NCBI GenBank assembly: GCA_022818135.1 | Contig: JAFMSR010000017.1 | Location: forward strand, 9,783,144 to 9,847,143 | Direction: 5' to 3' | Length of the DNA stretch: 64,000 bases | DNA from: Saxidomus purpurata | Lineage: Eukaryota; Mollusca; Bivalvia; Venerida; Veneridae | In this document: positions 33,622 through 47,059 of the stretch, piece after piece | How the letters are laid out: each line of letters begins with the position of its first letter | Numbering within the stretch: position 1 is the stretch's first letter | Translations under genes and position numbers: made by a program | The notes under the pieces: generated by a model | What the model was told of the DNA's origin: nothing | The model's database searches: none | The model's input: only the letters and a program-made list of their open reading frames with translations

Positions 33622-36600
33622 CTAAATGATATTAATTTGGACATTCGTTGGACAATTTTAATAAGTATTATGTCACTGTAAAAATGTTCATAGAGTTAAA
33701 CATTCATGTCTTGTAGTTTTTGCAAGTTACTTTTTGTATTTGTGCTCTTTTTCTGGTCGAATGTTACATTTAATCTTTTATTATGAAAATAGTTTTCTAG
33801 AGAAATTTCAAGTTAAATATTTTTTTGGGGAAATACGTGCTACTTTCGTGCATTTTCTTTAGGCATTTCACATTTTACTGTAAATTTGCATATAGATAAA
33901 TGGTGATTTTAAATTTGTAAATAGGGAATGTCTGTAATTAGATGTCACTATTTGTGGAGCTTATGATCTGATCATTTTTTTTCTTGGGGTGTAATGCCTG
34001 TTGCAACCTTAATTCAAGTATGGTTACAGGGAGGCAGTTTTTCTAACCCTTGTTCCTTGGAAGGCCCAGTAATAGAATGCCATCCTCAGTTAGAAACTGC
34101 TGACTTTCTCGTAGGTGATTTCAAGTTATCAACTCAGATTACTCCGCCACTGCAGCAGTTTTAATGATCTGATGTATTTATAGCTCGACTATTCAAAGAA
34201 TAAGGAGGCTATTGCACTCGCCCCAGCCTCTGCGTTGGCTAAAGTTTTATTATAATCTTCTTTACCATCAAACATAATTACTTCAAATTTGGCATATCGG
34301 GTACTTGTTTTTAATGGCAATATAGACAACTGCAGCAAGTCACATAACTCTGTAAACCATATTTGCATAGTTACGGTATGCCCATTTTTGCACCTAGATT
34401 TTGTATCGATAACTTAAAGTTGGCTATAATTTTGCCATTTCTTCATCAAACTTTCAGATTATATTGCTTATGACAACATGACCCATTCTCCTAGCCTTGT
34501 ACAGGGAATACTTAAAAATCTTGTCTACAACCACAAGGCCCAGAGCTTAGGTATTTTGAATGTAGCATTATGTAGTGGACCTGTACTAAGGATGTTCAAA
34601 TCAGGACTGTTGTTGTTTAAAAACCTTACAGTTACATTGTAGCCCGCACATTCACGCAGTCTGATCATGTGATCTGCACTGTTTGTTACTGAGTGCGCAA
34701 GTTTTGAAAGAGTGCCTCTGCAAACAAATCAAAACTATCCAAATTTAAAGATTGACTGCATCATTCTTGTGAGGGCCCAAAGGTGTCCCCAGTCTTTCAC
34801 CTAGGCCTCTAAATACATTTCTAATGCAGTACCGATGTAACGTCGTTTCTGATTGGTAACGCCGTTTAAATTTGCGACTATTAAATAACATATCTATAGT
34901 CGCAAAATTCGAACAGCGTTTTGATTTTCGCATTTAGACGCAGTGTGCGTTAGAAAAGGGATAACTATTTAGTGATTTTGATATTTGTGACCGTATATAC
35001 CATTTTAAAGGTTGCAAACAGTTTTAACAGCTCCGGCTAACGCCATCGCCGTTAAAAATATTTGCGACCATTAAAAACAGTATATACAGTCGCAAATATC
35101 AAAATTACAAAACAGTTATTCCTATAGTATACAGTTTATAAACTGAGTTTTTTAGCATGGGTTTCTAGATGTATTAATTCAGTTGTCAGTGCATGATTTA
35201 GCTGAAACTACTGTGGCCAAAGGCATGTGACTTGCAGTATGGTAAATATGTTACGTAGGAAACAACAAAGTGAAGTGCCATGTAATTGTGATGTTAAATT
35301 AATATAACTTCAGTTGATTTTAGTTTAGATCCAATATTTTGCTATGAAATGTTGACTACATGTAACTGATTCCAGACCTTATGATATTAATACACCCAAG
35401 GAAAATTTACAGGATGTTTGTATGCTTATTTTCAAATATTTCAGTCGCCAGTCTAAAGAGGTTTTGATTTATTTTTGGAAGTATAAATCATAAATGTATG
35501 CTTTACATCGTTTTTTAGGCTTGAAAAATAATCTTCACAACAGCAATTCTGTTTGCAAATTGTGCAGATCATGATCAGTTGACACATAAGGGGCACTCCT
35601 TTTAAGAATTATTTGTATTGTCCAAAATCAGGAAAGGTCATTTTACGGTGGTTACACACTTCCTTACTTATTACAGAAAACAAAGAATGATCTAATTTAT
35701 AATTTCAGTTTTTGGAATCTATGCTTTTTATATAAAATTTAGTACATGGGCCTTTATGTCATTGACAAGGTATGAAAAACTTGCGGAAAGTATTAAATCA
35801 CTTGAAACAACCAAAATACATAGATGTTATTTTGACAAAAATATTGAAAATCAATCGGGGGTCAACATTTACCTGTTTCATATATATTTATCAAAACAGT
35901 TGTTTACATTCCTTGTTTTATAATCAAAATTCAACAACATTAGATAAAATAAAAAAGTAAGATATTTTTCCTTGCATATTCTGCATATCTCGTACCTCAG
36001 TTTTGTGCTCTTTCATTTTGGACAGTACCATTCATTGTTCAAAGGGGTACCCACTGAACTTTGACTGACGGATCACTTAATAGATGCATGCATGTGTCAG
36101 CTAATCATAATCTACACCTGTCACAATGGCAGAATTAATTGTATTTAGCAGGGTTTGTATAATTATTGGTGACACACTTTTATATTGCTTTCTCTGTGCA
36201 TTCAACATGGATCAAAAGGTCGTCTTTTTTGTGAGACCTATTTTCAACGTATGTAACTGTCGGTTTTTAAACACAGAAATAGTTACGTAATATATTGATA
36301 GTAGGCTGTTAAATGTTGTGGTTCAACTTCCAATCTGACATTTTGGTATATAAATACAGGTTCAATTGAATATTTTAGACTTGCATTTGATTATTAAATG
36401 GGGTATATTTACTTGGATAAAGTTAGCATCTTTGGAAAAAGATTTAAAGAGTTAATAATATTTATTTTTAAATGTTGTAAATTTTAAATGTTTGTACTGG
36501 TACTAGTACCTTTAAATATTAGAAATGCTAAAAATCTCCTGTTGTTGTTTTGATTTGATAAACATGCCATCATTTTAAGGTACGATTGGGCAGGGGTGCG

Positions 36601-37067
36601 CAAATCGTTTATGATTATATTTGACTTCATGCCCTTGTTCATAACGTGATTGTGCTCAATTATACATGTAAACTTATAAGTAAAGAGAACAGTTACATGT
36701 GTACAGATTACAATTGAAATACATTTACAGTGTAATACGGTACAAATGATTCAGTAATGAATGAAAACCATAATGAAATCTGGTACTGAATGGGGAAAAT
36801 ATAATTGAAGAAACATTTCATAATTTGATGCTGTGAGATTTCCATTTTATTACAAATTTTGTTTCCAGAATGTGGAAAGCATTCAGATCAATTCATAGTT
36901 TAACTATTATTCTTAATTTGCAACGTTCATGTAAATAAACCACACATATTCTATTGAGAGTCGAAACAAGCAAATAAGATTGTACTATTCGCTATTCCAA
37001 CACCAAGACGGCTGTGATTATTTTAATACATTCTAAAAGCAAATAAGAAGAAGCAGAACGGAAGTTG
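33622..37067. other. 3'UTR and convergent intergenic region
   Basis: No further gene. Contains a second 'agctcgac' repeat head at 34182 followed by the interspersed segment 34498-34610, and a 34840-35120 repeat with inverted 'ttgcgacta/tagtcgca' and 'gccgtt' words. AATAAA occurs on the plus strand at 35948-35953 and 36934-36939, and on the minus strand at 36846-36851. The two genes therefore converge here. Confidence 0.5.
36846..36851 (-). terminator. candidate poly(A) signal of the astacin gene
   Basis: AATAAA on the minus strand about 220 nt past the TGA stop at 37068. It is the first such hexamer I see downstream. No cleavage-site evidence. Confidence 0.4.
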
Positions 37068-37390
37068 TCAGTATGAGGCCAGGGAAAAAATAATTCTGAA
37101 TCCTTGTGCTTCGTCCCTGTCATCACTGACGAACTGAATTTTTGCTGACTTTGTAATGATTTGATTTGTGGGTTTGTTGTTGGCATCGATTCGCAGATAT
37201 GTTCCTTCACTGAGAATGTCCACATAATCACCGCTTTTAAGATCAGCGCGTTCGAAAACAAGAACCAGTCTGTAACCGGATGTTGGAGAGACGTTCCATT
37301 CACATATGGTACCTGGCTCATATTTGTTTGGATAATGAGGGCTGTTAAGATGTGCTCCTGTGCCGGTAACCGTTATGTTCCTTGAACATT
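37068..37390 (-). CDS. astacin gene terminal exon: second CUB domain
   Basis: Acceptor attttattctag, phase 1, 106 residues to TGA. A complete CUB domain in one exon: start 'ECSRNITVTGTG', 'LNSPHYPNKYEPGTICEWNV', and end 'GFRIIFSLASY'. It keeps the first cysteine pair but lacks the second (where CUB1 has C..C, here 'SGDYVDILSEGTYLRI'). It is the protein's C-terminus, with no membrane segment or GPI signal. Confidence 0.9.
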
Positions 37391-40300
37391 CTAGAATAAA
37401 ATTTAAAAACTTATCAAATCTCAACAGTAGAAGCAAATGTGACACAGAATAAAGCTAAGTTGATAACCTAGATTACATTTCTATTTGGTGATACATTTTT
37501 AGCTCGACTTTTCTATGAAAAGGGGGTTTTCCCCCCCCCCCCCCTCTGGCGATCAACCTTGCTTAAGTTTCTGTACCACCCACTTTATTTCATAAGTATT
37601 AGAGGTATGGCTTTGAAACTTACCATATTTGTTTACCATCATAACCTCCATTTACAGACAAGAGTACATAACTCATGTCAAGGTTTTTGACAGAATAATG
37701 GCCCTTTTTTACTTAGAAAGTGTATTGACTTGGTTAAGTTTTTGTACCACCTCACTTTATTTCAAAACCATTGGAGGTATTGCTTTGAAACTAATCATAC
37801 TTGTTTACCACACGACCTTATCAACGACAGAGGACATCTGTCAAGGTTTTTGACGAATTATGCCCTTTTGACTTAGAAATACATTGAATATGGGTAAAAT
37901 CCACTTATCGCTAGCCCTCCCCCCCTTTGAGATATTGCTTTGAAACTTTTAATGCTATTTGACATCATTACCCCCATCTGTACACAGAGAAGGTAATCTG
38001 TCAGGGATTTGTTTTAAAAATTAAGCCTTGTATCGATTAGAATCTTGATTAAGTTTTTCGTACTAAGTCCACTTTTTGACTGAACTGTTTGAGATATTAA
38101 TTTGAAAGTTGGAATACTTGTTTACCATCATGATTCCCAAACATGGGCAGGAGAAGGTAATTCTGTCAAGGATTTTATTTGAATTATGGCCCTTTTTGAC
38201 TCAGAAACTCAGTTAAAATTTTCATTCTTGTCCTCTTATTAACTTAACCATTTGAGATATTACTTTGAAAGTTGGGAGTACTTATGTACCATCATAAGAC
38301 CTATCTGTAAGCAAAAGAAGATAACTCTGTGAAAATGTTTCTTGATTTGTACTTAGAAATTCCTAGTTAAGTCTTGTGTGCTCTTAACTGTCAAAGTTTT
38401 GTTTTTTTGGCAAGCCTAAAAGGCCGCACGCTGTCCTACTGACAGCTCTTGTTTGTATTCATATTCTGCCAGGATTTCGAAATAAACTCACCAGACCTAA
38501 ATACATCTATCTATCTACATTAAATGTATTTCAAAAAAAATTATTCGAGGTGTTGGATATGTCAATGTCGGTTGATTTAGATCGATTAAACAAACCAAAA
38601 GGAAAAAAAGTCATCATATAAAGCTCACTTGATCTCGTCAGCATTGGTCCTGCTGGTTGACTATTTTGCTGGTGGCCTGTTGCCTGTTGGATATTTGGCG
38701 TACACTTCAACGCTGTACTCTCTACCAAAGTGTGGGTATGTTGACAGCAGAAAATATCTTGTTGCTGGTGCCATTATAACCTCTTTGGCCCCCTTTGCTC
38801 TGTACCGCCTCTGCCGACAGCTTGTAACTGATGACGTATGCGGACACAATGGATGGCGTCTGTAAGGGCGGCTCCCATGATATATTTAGCCCTGTCACCA
38901 GCTGATCGATGTTAAGGTTTATCGGACTATAGCCTAAAATAAATAATGTAAAGTGAAAGTATGAGTAGTAATTATCATCCTTTTAAAGGCGCGTATAGAT
39001 CTATAACCCCGCTACAGACGACAGTGCCTGATTGATCATAAACCACTCCACGTTGATATGGAGATCCAATGTTTGTTATAATCACAAGCTGTCATTATCA
39101 TTCCACGAACACATGAGTATATTTACAGTATGGATTAACAAATGTTATAAAAAGACACTTATCAGTAATTTGGAGGTTAATTTCAGAAGTTCTCTTTCTT
39201 TAATGGCTACTATTCAAAACTGGACATAATTGTAAAATATTTGTCAGGTTTTCAAAGCTACTCAGTCCACCTGGTACTTCCTGGTAGTTGGTGATGAAAA
39301 GGTGCAAACACTAACACCTTAAAATCTCTGCAAAACGTGTATCTGTTGTGACAAAAGGAGGATATTAGTATTTGGATCACAAGGAAAGTAGGTGAACAAC
39401 TTGGAAGCAGTGATCACAAGAAAAGTAGGTGAATAACTAGGAAGCTATGACCACAAGGGTAGTACGTGAACAATTTGTTTCGAATCGACGAGCAGGCAGA
39501 TTGGAACCAACTTTGAAGCGATGATCACAAGGGAAGAAGTAGAACAACTTTGAAGCGATGATCACAAGGGAGGAAGTAGAAAAACTTGGAAGCCATGATC
39601 ACAAGGGAAGAAGTAAACAACTTGGAAGCGATGATCACAAGGGAGAGTGAACAACTTGGAAGCGATTATCACAAGGGAGAGTAAACAACTTTGAAGCGAT
39701 GATCACAGGGGAAGGTAGAACAACTTTGAAGCGATGATCACAAAGGAAAGTAGAACAACTTGGAAGCGATGATCACAAGGGAAGAAGTACAACAACTTGG
39801 AAGCGATGATCACAAGGGAAGAAGTAGAACAACTTTGAAGCAATGATCACAAGGGAGGTAGAACAACTTGGAAGCGATGATTACAAGGGAAGTGATGGTC
39901 AAAAACAAGGGAAACAACTTGGATGCCAGCTCCAAAGGGCGGTGTGAACAACTTGGAAGCGATGTCACAGGTATACCAGCAATGGCCACAGAAGGAGTTC
40001 TTGTAGGGTATTGATAATCTTTACAGAAATAAACGAAGAGATGGTAGAGACAACAAACAAGCCATCAAAAACCTCAATGAACCCATTCTGAAACCTCTAT
40101 ACAAGTGTACTCCTTGACTACGGCAATACTGGAATAATGAGAAAAAAGAGAAAGTCGAGAAACTGAAACACCTCTTTTTCAAAGAAAAAGAGCATTAAGT
40201 CTATAAAAGCATCTTCCAAGATGAAACATTTGAAGCAGAAATCTGCATCTCTCTACTTAGGACGTAACAAAGTTTTGGAAGCTCACCAAACAGCTGAATC

Positions 40301-43300
40301 AGAAAGGAAGAAACAACAGAGGCGGAACAATACTAATAGAGACTTACATTCTGCTGTCTCCATATGTCGTTCAACCAATTCCGTGATGACGGCTTACTTG
40401 TGAAGTTACTATATAATGGGATCTGGCTGGACCAAGTCCAGTGTTGATTGGAACTAAAGTTTCAAGTTCTGTCATCCACATGATGTCCCTTTAGGCGGAA
40501 TATTTTCACCAGCTTTATTTCTCAATTCCATAAGTAACGTAGAGCCCGACCTGAGTAAAGGTATCTAGACTGTGATGACATTGTGCTTTTGTTTATAGCA
40601 AAGTATGCGTAAATAAGCAGTTGCAGAATGAAACAAGCTTGAGGCATGCTTGGAACATAGGTAGAACATTGATACATACAGGCTTATATAGCATTTACAT
40701 GTACCGTGCAAATTAGCGGTATTTCAGTGTCTGGAAAGGTGTTACCTTCTTTGGGGTACATACGTGGAATTCAACCATGCCAAAGCTGAAACTAACGCAT
40801 GCAAACAATTTGCTTCGCTGTGGAAGCTAACTGACATGAACTGGGGAGCAAATGATAGATAAGATACTGAAAACTTTATACAAGTACATATAATTGGGAA
40901 CACTCAGCATCCACATCGAATACGGCTCCACAGTTTGGATGACCACTACAAATACAGCAAGCGCTAGGCAAGGTTCTTGAGCAAGGTTCAAGAAGCTATT
41001 ACAACCATTGTACTGGTGAAATGCGTGTAATTCCTATTAAAGAAATGGAGAAAGTCACTGTCATGAATCAGGGATGCAAAGACACTCGAACAAGTCAGCA
41101 AGGACCAGTTCTTGCCAAACAGCTCCTCTTGATTAGTCGTAACTACCAAAACCATTGAGATACGACCAACCAAACAGCACCGCTCTATTGATCCTGGACT
41201 CGAAACAGATGTATAAGATAAAAGGATTTCGAAAGGATATCCGAGGCACGGACCCATGTGTACATATACAGCCGCTATACTAGATGACGGTAGTTTTTAC
41301 CATACACAAAAGTTGCAGGATCGAGACAGACGTTCGACATCTGAGCTTAAACTGTGTTATAACATTTTGAAAACATATTTACATGACTTTCCGAAGTCAA
41401 CAAGTTTTCTGATTTTACCTTGTGCAGAAGCTATCATTGAAAAGCCACCCTGTTTTGTCTCTATGGGACCTGGTTTGGATACAAACGTCACTGCCACGTC
41501 GTTAACTGCCATGATAACATTGCCGCTTGTGGGTTGTTTATTGCAGTATAACCTTGTTTCACCAATACGGACATAGTCGCCATTACAACTATCGTCTCCC
41601 GGGATATCTAAGGACGTAAATGTTAAATTGATGTGCTGAAATGTAAGAATCTTTGGTTAGCGTGTATGAATCGTGTGTATAAGCCCAAGACGTGTGTGGT
41701 CATCTGGGTGTTAAGACTACTCACCTAGTTAGTAGTTAGAGGATATCTTTACTATTGTTGTACGCATAAACATACTTATGTGCGGACTGTAAAGGTATGA
41801 AAGCTCCGTATAGGGATTGCCATTTTCACTTAGATCTTGATCTAAACTTTTATCCCCTCATACCGGCAGCGGTTACTTCCCTTTACAATGTACGGAGCTG
41901 ATCCTTGCAAATTGCTGTGTAAACTTGGTTTCTATTTAGAGTTGCCGATTCGTTTCAACCAAATTGAATGTTCTTAATGCCAAATACATGTATGACGGCA
42001 AAGCTTGACTAGCACTAATGAAATTGCATATAGTTTAATTACAAAAACCATTCATTCATCTATTGTTTTGTATGAAAAATAACCTGTATACTGTAAACTT
42101 TAAATTGTTGTTATAAAAGCGATAATTTTAGAGAGTAACGTTAGTTTTCTTACTAAAACACCGGATTACATTTCAGACGTTGACAGATGTATTTGTGTAA
42201 GTTTTGGGTGAATGACAACTATTGCTATTGATTGGTCTTAATCGTATCGTATATTAGGGTTTTATCGTTGGTACTGGTGACCAATATGACCAACGCCCCC
42301 AGAAGAGTTTAGTTATTTTAGGTTTTCGGAGGATAGTGTAAGATACAGAAAGCGTCCCAATTCCAGAGACACCCCTGGTTCTTTAACGTCCTCGGTTTAA
42401 GTCTCATCTGAAAGACTGTTAGTAATTTTAGTTGGTTAGTCCGGGGAATCGAACCGGCTACCTCGAGATTACGTCTTGATTATAGTTTTTACTGTTTTGT
42501 AGCACTTTTCGTTTATATTTTACCTGTCTAGGTGGCGTTCTGATAATCCATTGACAAACCACATCCTGCTCGTAATACCCGTGCTTGAAGAAGGGAGAAT
42601 GAATCTTGTCAAAAGTGTCGTTATCGAGGTAAACAGTCTGGGAACAGGCTACAAATATACATGTATATACATATATGGTTCATAATATCTCTATACTGTG
42701 CTTAATTGATAGAACTGTCAAGAAGATGACATCATCAAGTAAAAATATAATCCGATCTTCACCATACTAGAAAATGATACAGAACTCGAAAGAAAAACCG
42801 TACGTGGAACCAATTTATGAAGATGCTTGATTAGAAATCCATACCTGATCTTGTGGTCACAGGATCGGAACTTGGTCCAACGCCTTTGTCAGTGATAGTG
42901 GCTATAGCAATTGTGTACCTCCGACCCGGATGGCTTGTGTAAGTGGAAAGATAGTATGCTAACTTGTTTGCAGCCAACCTAACCTGTTGCCGACGCCCAT
43001 TTGGTTCCAACTTGTATGTAAGCAAGTAGCCCTACGAGTAAAATGTCCATGTGAATGTTTCAACTTTCTAATACAAGTTACACTTAGGATAAGATCATTT
43101 GTTGTCTTATTTGTTTGCTTATGCTTTGCTAATGTAACTGGAACATCGTATACTCTGCACATGGCTGGTCGAACTTAAATCTGCAGTTACCTCCCCTTAC
43201 AGTACCTAAAGCTAAGCAATGGAGGTTTGCTGACATATCAAATCAGTTTCTATGTAGAGTTGTTCCGTTTTAGTCAGTTGTTTTCTCGGGAGGGGCACGC

Positions 43301-46300
43301 CGGCGCATGCCTGGAAGTCAAATAATTGACTATGGCGAAACGGCGAATGCCGCATGTACGCCGCATTTTAACATAACTGTAAACGTTGCGTTAAACCGTG
43401 TACATAAGGCTGCACATAAGTATATGAATGAAAAATATGAAGAAATGTGCAGACAGTAAAACGTTAAGAGCTTAGAATACCTTAATTTGATCCGTCGAAG
43501 GAGGCTGGTTCCAGTTTATTCTTAAGGCGTTTGGAAAAACTGTAACCAGAACCTTTGGTTTTCCTGGTGTGCCGGGAACCACTGAAATATACTCGATATA
43601 TTACTTAAGAGGGAAAATATGATACACCTCTAATAACATATGATAAATAAAGGATTTGTTTAATCATATTCAGTATAATGAATTTTTTATGGCCCAAAAC
43701 AGTCCTTATAAAACCAAATTTATTGATACGTAAAAACAAGAAGTGGGGACAAATGATTCGTCTTTGCAACCAGTGCAAACTGTGGTCAGCATCCGCATCC
43801 ACATCCGTTTGATAATGAACTCTTAACAGGAACACATTTGAATAACTAATAGTACCGTCCAAACTGGTAACATGGACACGTTCATTTAAGAAATTTTCTA
43901 CGCGAACGTCTGACCACACAATCAGTTTGACGTCATAATTGTCCGTGTTAAATCAATGTTAAGTGTTCAGATGCGTGATAACCATGAATAAAAAAACTAT
44001 TACCTGATTTACACGTCTAATGTTAAGTCTAAAAGAGCTGATTTAAAGCACAAGTTCAACTGTATTTCATTATAAATTATAGTGTGTTGACTTTCCGAAA
44101 GCGCTTTTAAACATACAACCTGTGTAAATATACTCACAAGGGGAAGATGGGGATGTAGATGTTGGTGTGGTTTGGGTCGTAGGTTGTGTCGTCGGTCCCC
44201 AAGTGCTAGATAAATACGACATCCACTCAGGTATCGGAGCTGGCCCTGTAAATAAGATTGTGCGACTACACAATAAAGGCAAGGAATGTACGAATGAACT
44301 CGTACTTGTACAAGATACTGTGTTTTGTTGAGTATGTTATATAAAAGTATTACTTGTCTGGAAACTGATTAGTCCAATTGTAACTGTTTAAATTTTCTCA
44401 CTATATGCAAACTTGAAATAGTTGACGTTTTAGACTGTACTTGTATACGTCCAATCATACCGTTTTAGAAAAAAGATCTCGGGTTAGAACACAGAAACCT
44501 ACCAGCAAAATACCAGTCTCTCGTGTACAAAACATCGTCTTACGAGTGTTGTCTGACAGTAAAGAAAGATGCCGATATCAAAATACACAATATTTTCTAC
44601 ATGGGATGTAAACAGTCAATTACACGTAGCTAACACATAAATGTAATCAGGTTCAACTTATTTCTATGTTCAGTTTTAAAAGATTTCGTTTAAGTGTCAA
44701 CATGTGTTTGTAAACTTTCAATATTGTATCTTGGTCGTATGAGTGGTTAACAACAAAACATCAGAAAGACAATATGTTTTTTATTAGACGATAGACAGTG
44801 CTTAAAAGGACATTATTTCAATTCTAACACGACATAATATCACGAAAAGAGAACGAATCGCACTGAGTTATCTTCTACGCGAACGTCAGACGACGCAATC
44901 AGTTTGACGTCATAATTGTCCGTGTTAAATCAATGTTAAGTGTTCAGATGCGTAATAACCATGAATAAAACACTATTACCTGATTTACAACCGTACAAAG
45001 TATTTATCTTCCAAATATCAAGTTTGCTGAATCCATTTCTTTGTCCCATTTCCACATGAGGATCATACTTGGGTGTCATGGTTGGCTGGTTTTGGTTTTT
45101 ACTGAATATATACGGTCCATAATGCATTATGCTACCGTAGTCATACGGTGCTCCGAGCGTATCTAAGTACCTCTGGCTTTGAATATTGAAGTCATGTTCC
45201 TTTCCTGTCAAATAAACAAAAGCAGTTTGACGTTAGCAAAGTGTGTACGACTGACGCAATTTATATATATATCTGAGATATGCTTTAGAGCGAAATTGGA
45301 TCTTTTTTAAATAAAAGGTACGGAGAAGCGGCTATTTGTAACTACATGTATTATCCTGTTAGCAGCAATGGATTCTGCATTTGTACCCAGTGCAGAATGA
45401 CGGCTGAATTTTGTATGCAAAAAATACACGTTTATCTCCCCTGATAAATGATGAAAATATCTTGACATGAAAGTGTAAACAAAAGAATGTATCATAAGTC
45501 CGACTTAGCTAATTTTTCGTATTCAGTAATAACCGTTTGAACAAATTGTATGGCTTGTAATTAGGGTCAAAAGTAAAATTAAATCGAGTAAACATATTTC
45601 ACGATTTCAACTATGAATTTAGTCACAGTTGTAATCAGACACTGTTACAGATGTACATTCAGGACATTATGCGCTTTTTTCAGATGTAAAAATCCTAAAA
45701 TGGGTGTGTAAAGCTGGAATAGCTTTAACCCAAAAGATGCGCATAATGTCACTTTGAAAGAACTATTTATATATTTTGTTCTTTTGACACCATTGGTACA
45801 CCATTACTTGCCTGCTTGAATATTATTACGCCATTAACTTGCCTGCATGAATATCATTACTCCATTAATTTGCCTGCTTGAATATAATAACACCATAAAC
45901 TTGCTTGCTTGAATATTATTACGCCATTAACTTTCCTGCTTGAATATTACTAAGTTACACCATTAACTTGCCTGCTTGAATAATATTACATAATTAACTT
46001 GCCTGCTTAAATATCATTACGTCATTATGTTGTCTGCTTGAATATCATTACGCCATTAACTTGCCTGCTTGAAATAATTACAAAATTAACGTGCCTGCTT
46101 GAATAATATTACACCATTAACTTGCCTGCTTGAATATTATTACACCATGAACTTGCCTGCTTGAATATCATTACGCCATTTACTTGTCTGCTTGAATATT
46201 ATTACGCCATTAACTTCCCTGCTTGAATATTATTACGTCATTAACTCGCCTGCTTGAAAATGATTACACAATTAACGTGCCTGCTTGAATATTATTACAC

Positions 46301-47028
46301 CATTAACTTGCCTGCTTGAATATTTTCCCAGAGAACCGTTACATAATCGTCCCTGTCCCATCGGTTTTGTTCGTGAAAGAAGCCTACTGCATGTGTCATC
46401 TCGTGTAATACCACACCGAGATAATAACAGTCGGGACCTATCGTCAATGTCTGTTCCCCGCCATCTCTGCCGATTGATGAATGACATCTAAAATACATTG
46501 TTATTAAAATGCATTGAAATACCGTAATCTCGAACTCTGTTTAATCGAATTCCTGTTTAGCTGAAGTCAGTTGTTGGTCCTGTCGGCGTATTTTAAATAC
46601 ATTTGGTTTGTTTAAGTCGAATTCCTTTAAAAGTGATTGCTTTCAACTGGATTCGCAAAGTTCGATTTAACCAGAGTCAAAGGACAATTTTGATATATTT
46701 TCTTACCTATAGTAGGCAGTATAAGTGCAGTGTCAATTTTTACTTTGGGCAAGTTGTAGTGAATAGCCGCTTGGAGGATTTCGGGCGACTAGCATTACTC
46801 TATTATTCCGAAAACGCCGAAACATTACGAAAGTTTATTTTATGTTTTTAAGTGGTTTTAAGCGGACTTCTTCAATCATACTAAGGACAATTTGTCTCTC
46901 TTTATTTTGTCCTTACAACCCATTTACACCCCCCGCCGCAATGTCCCCGAAGTGTTTCAGCAATCCGTTGCACGCATCATAAAAGTGGGGACAGGGTTTT
47001 TGTCCTCTCTTTCAAATACTGTCTCTCT

Positions 47029-47059
<31 letters not shown>

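Noticed and set aside
38629..38865. Plus-strand ORF with hydrophobic stretches
   Set aside because: Antisense of the decayed FN3 exon; the minus strand has splice sites and FN3 wording.
41256..41576. 106-residue plus ORF opposite the CUB exon
   Set aside because: Shadow of the minus-strand CUB exon, which has matching splice phases and cysteines.
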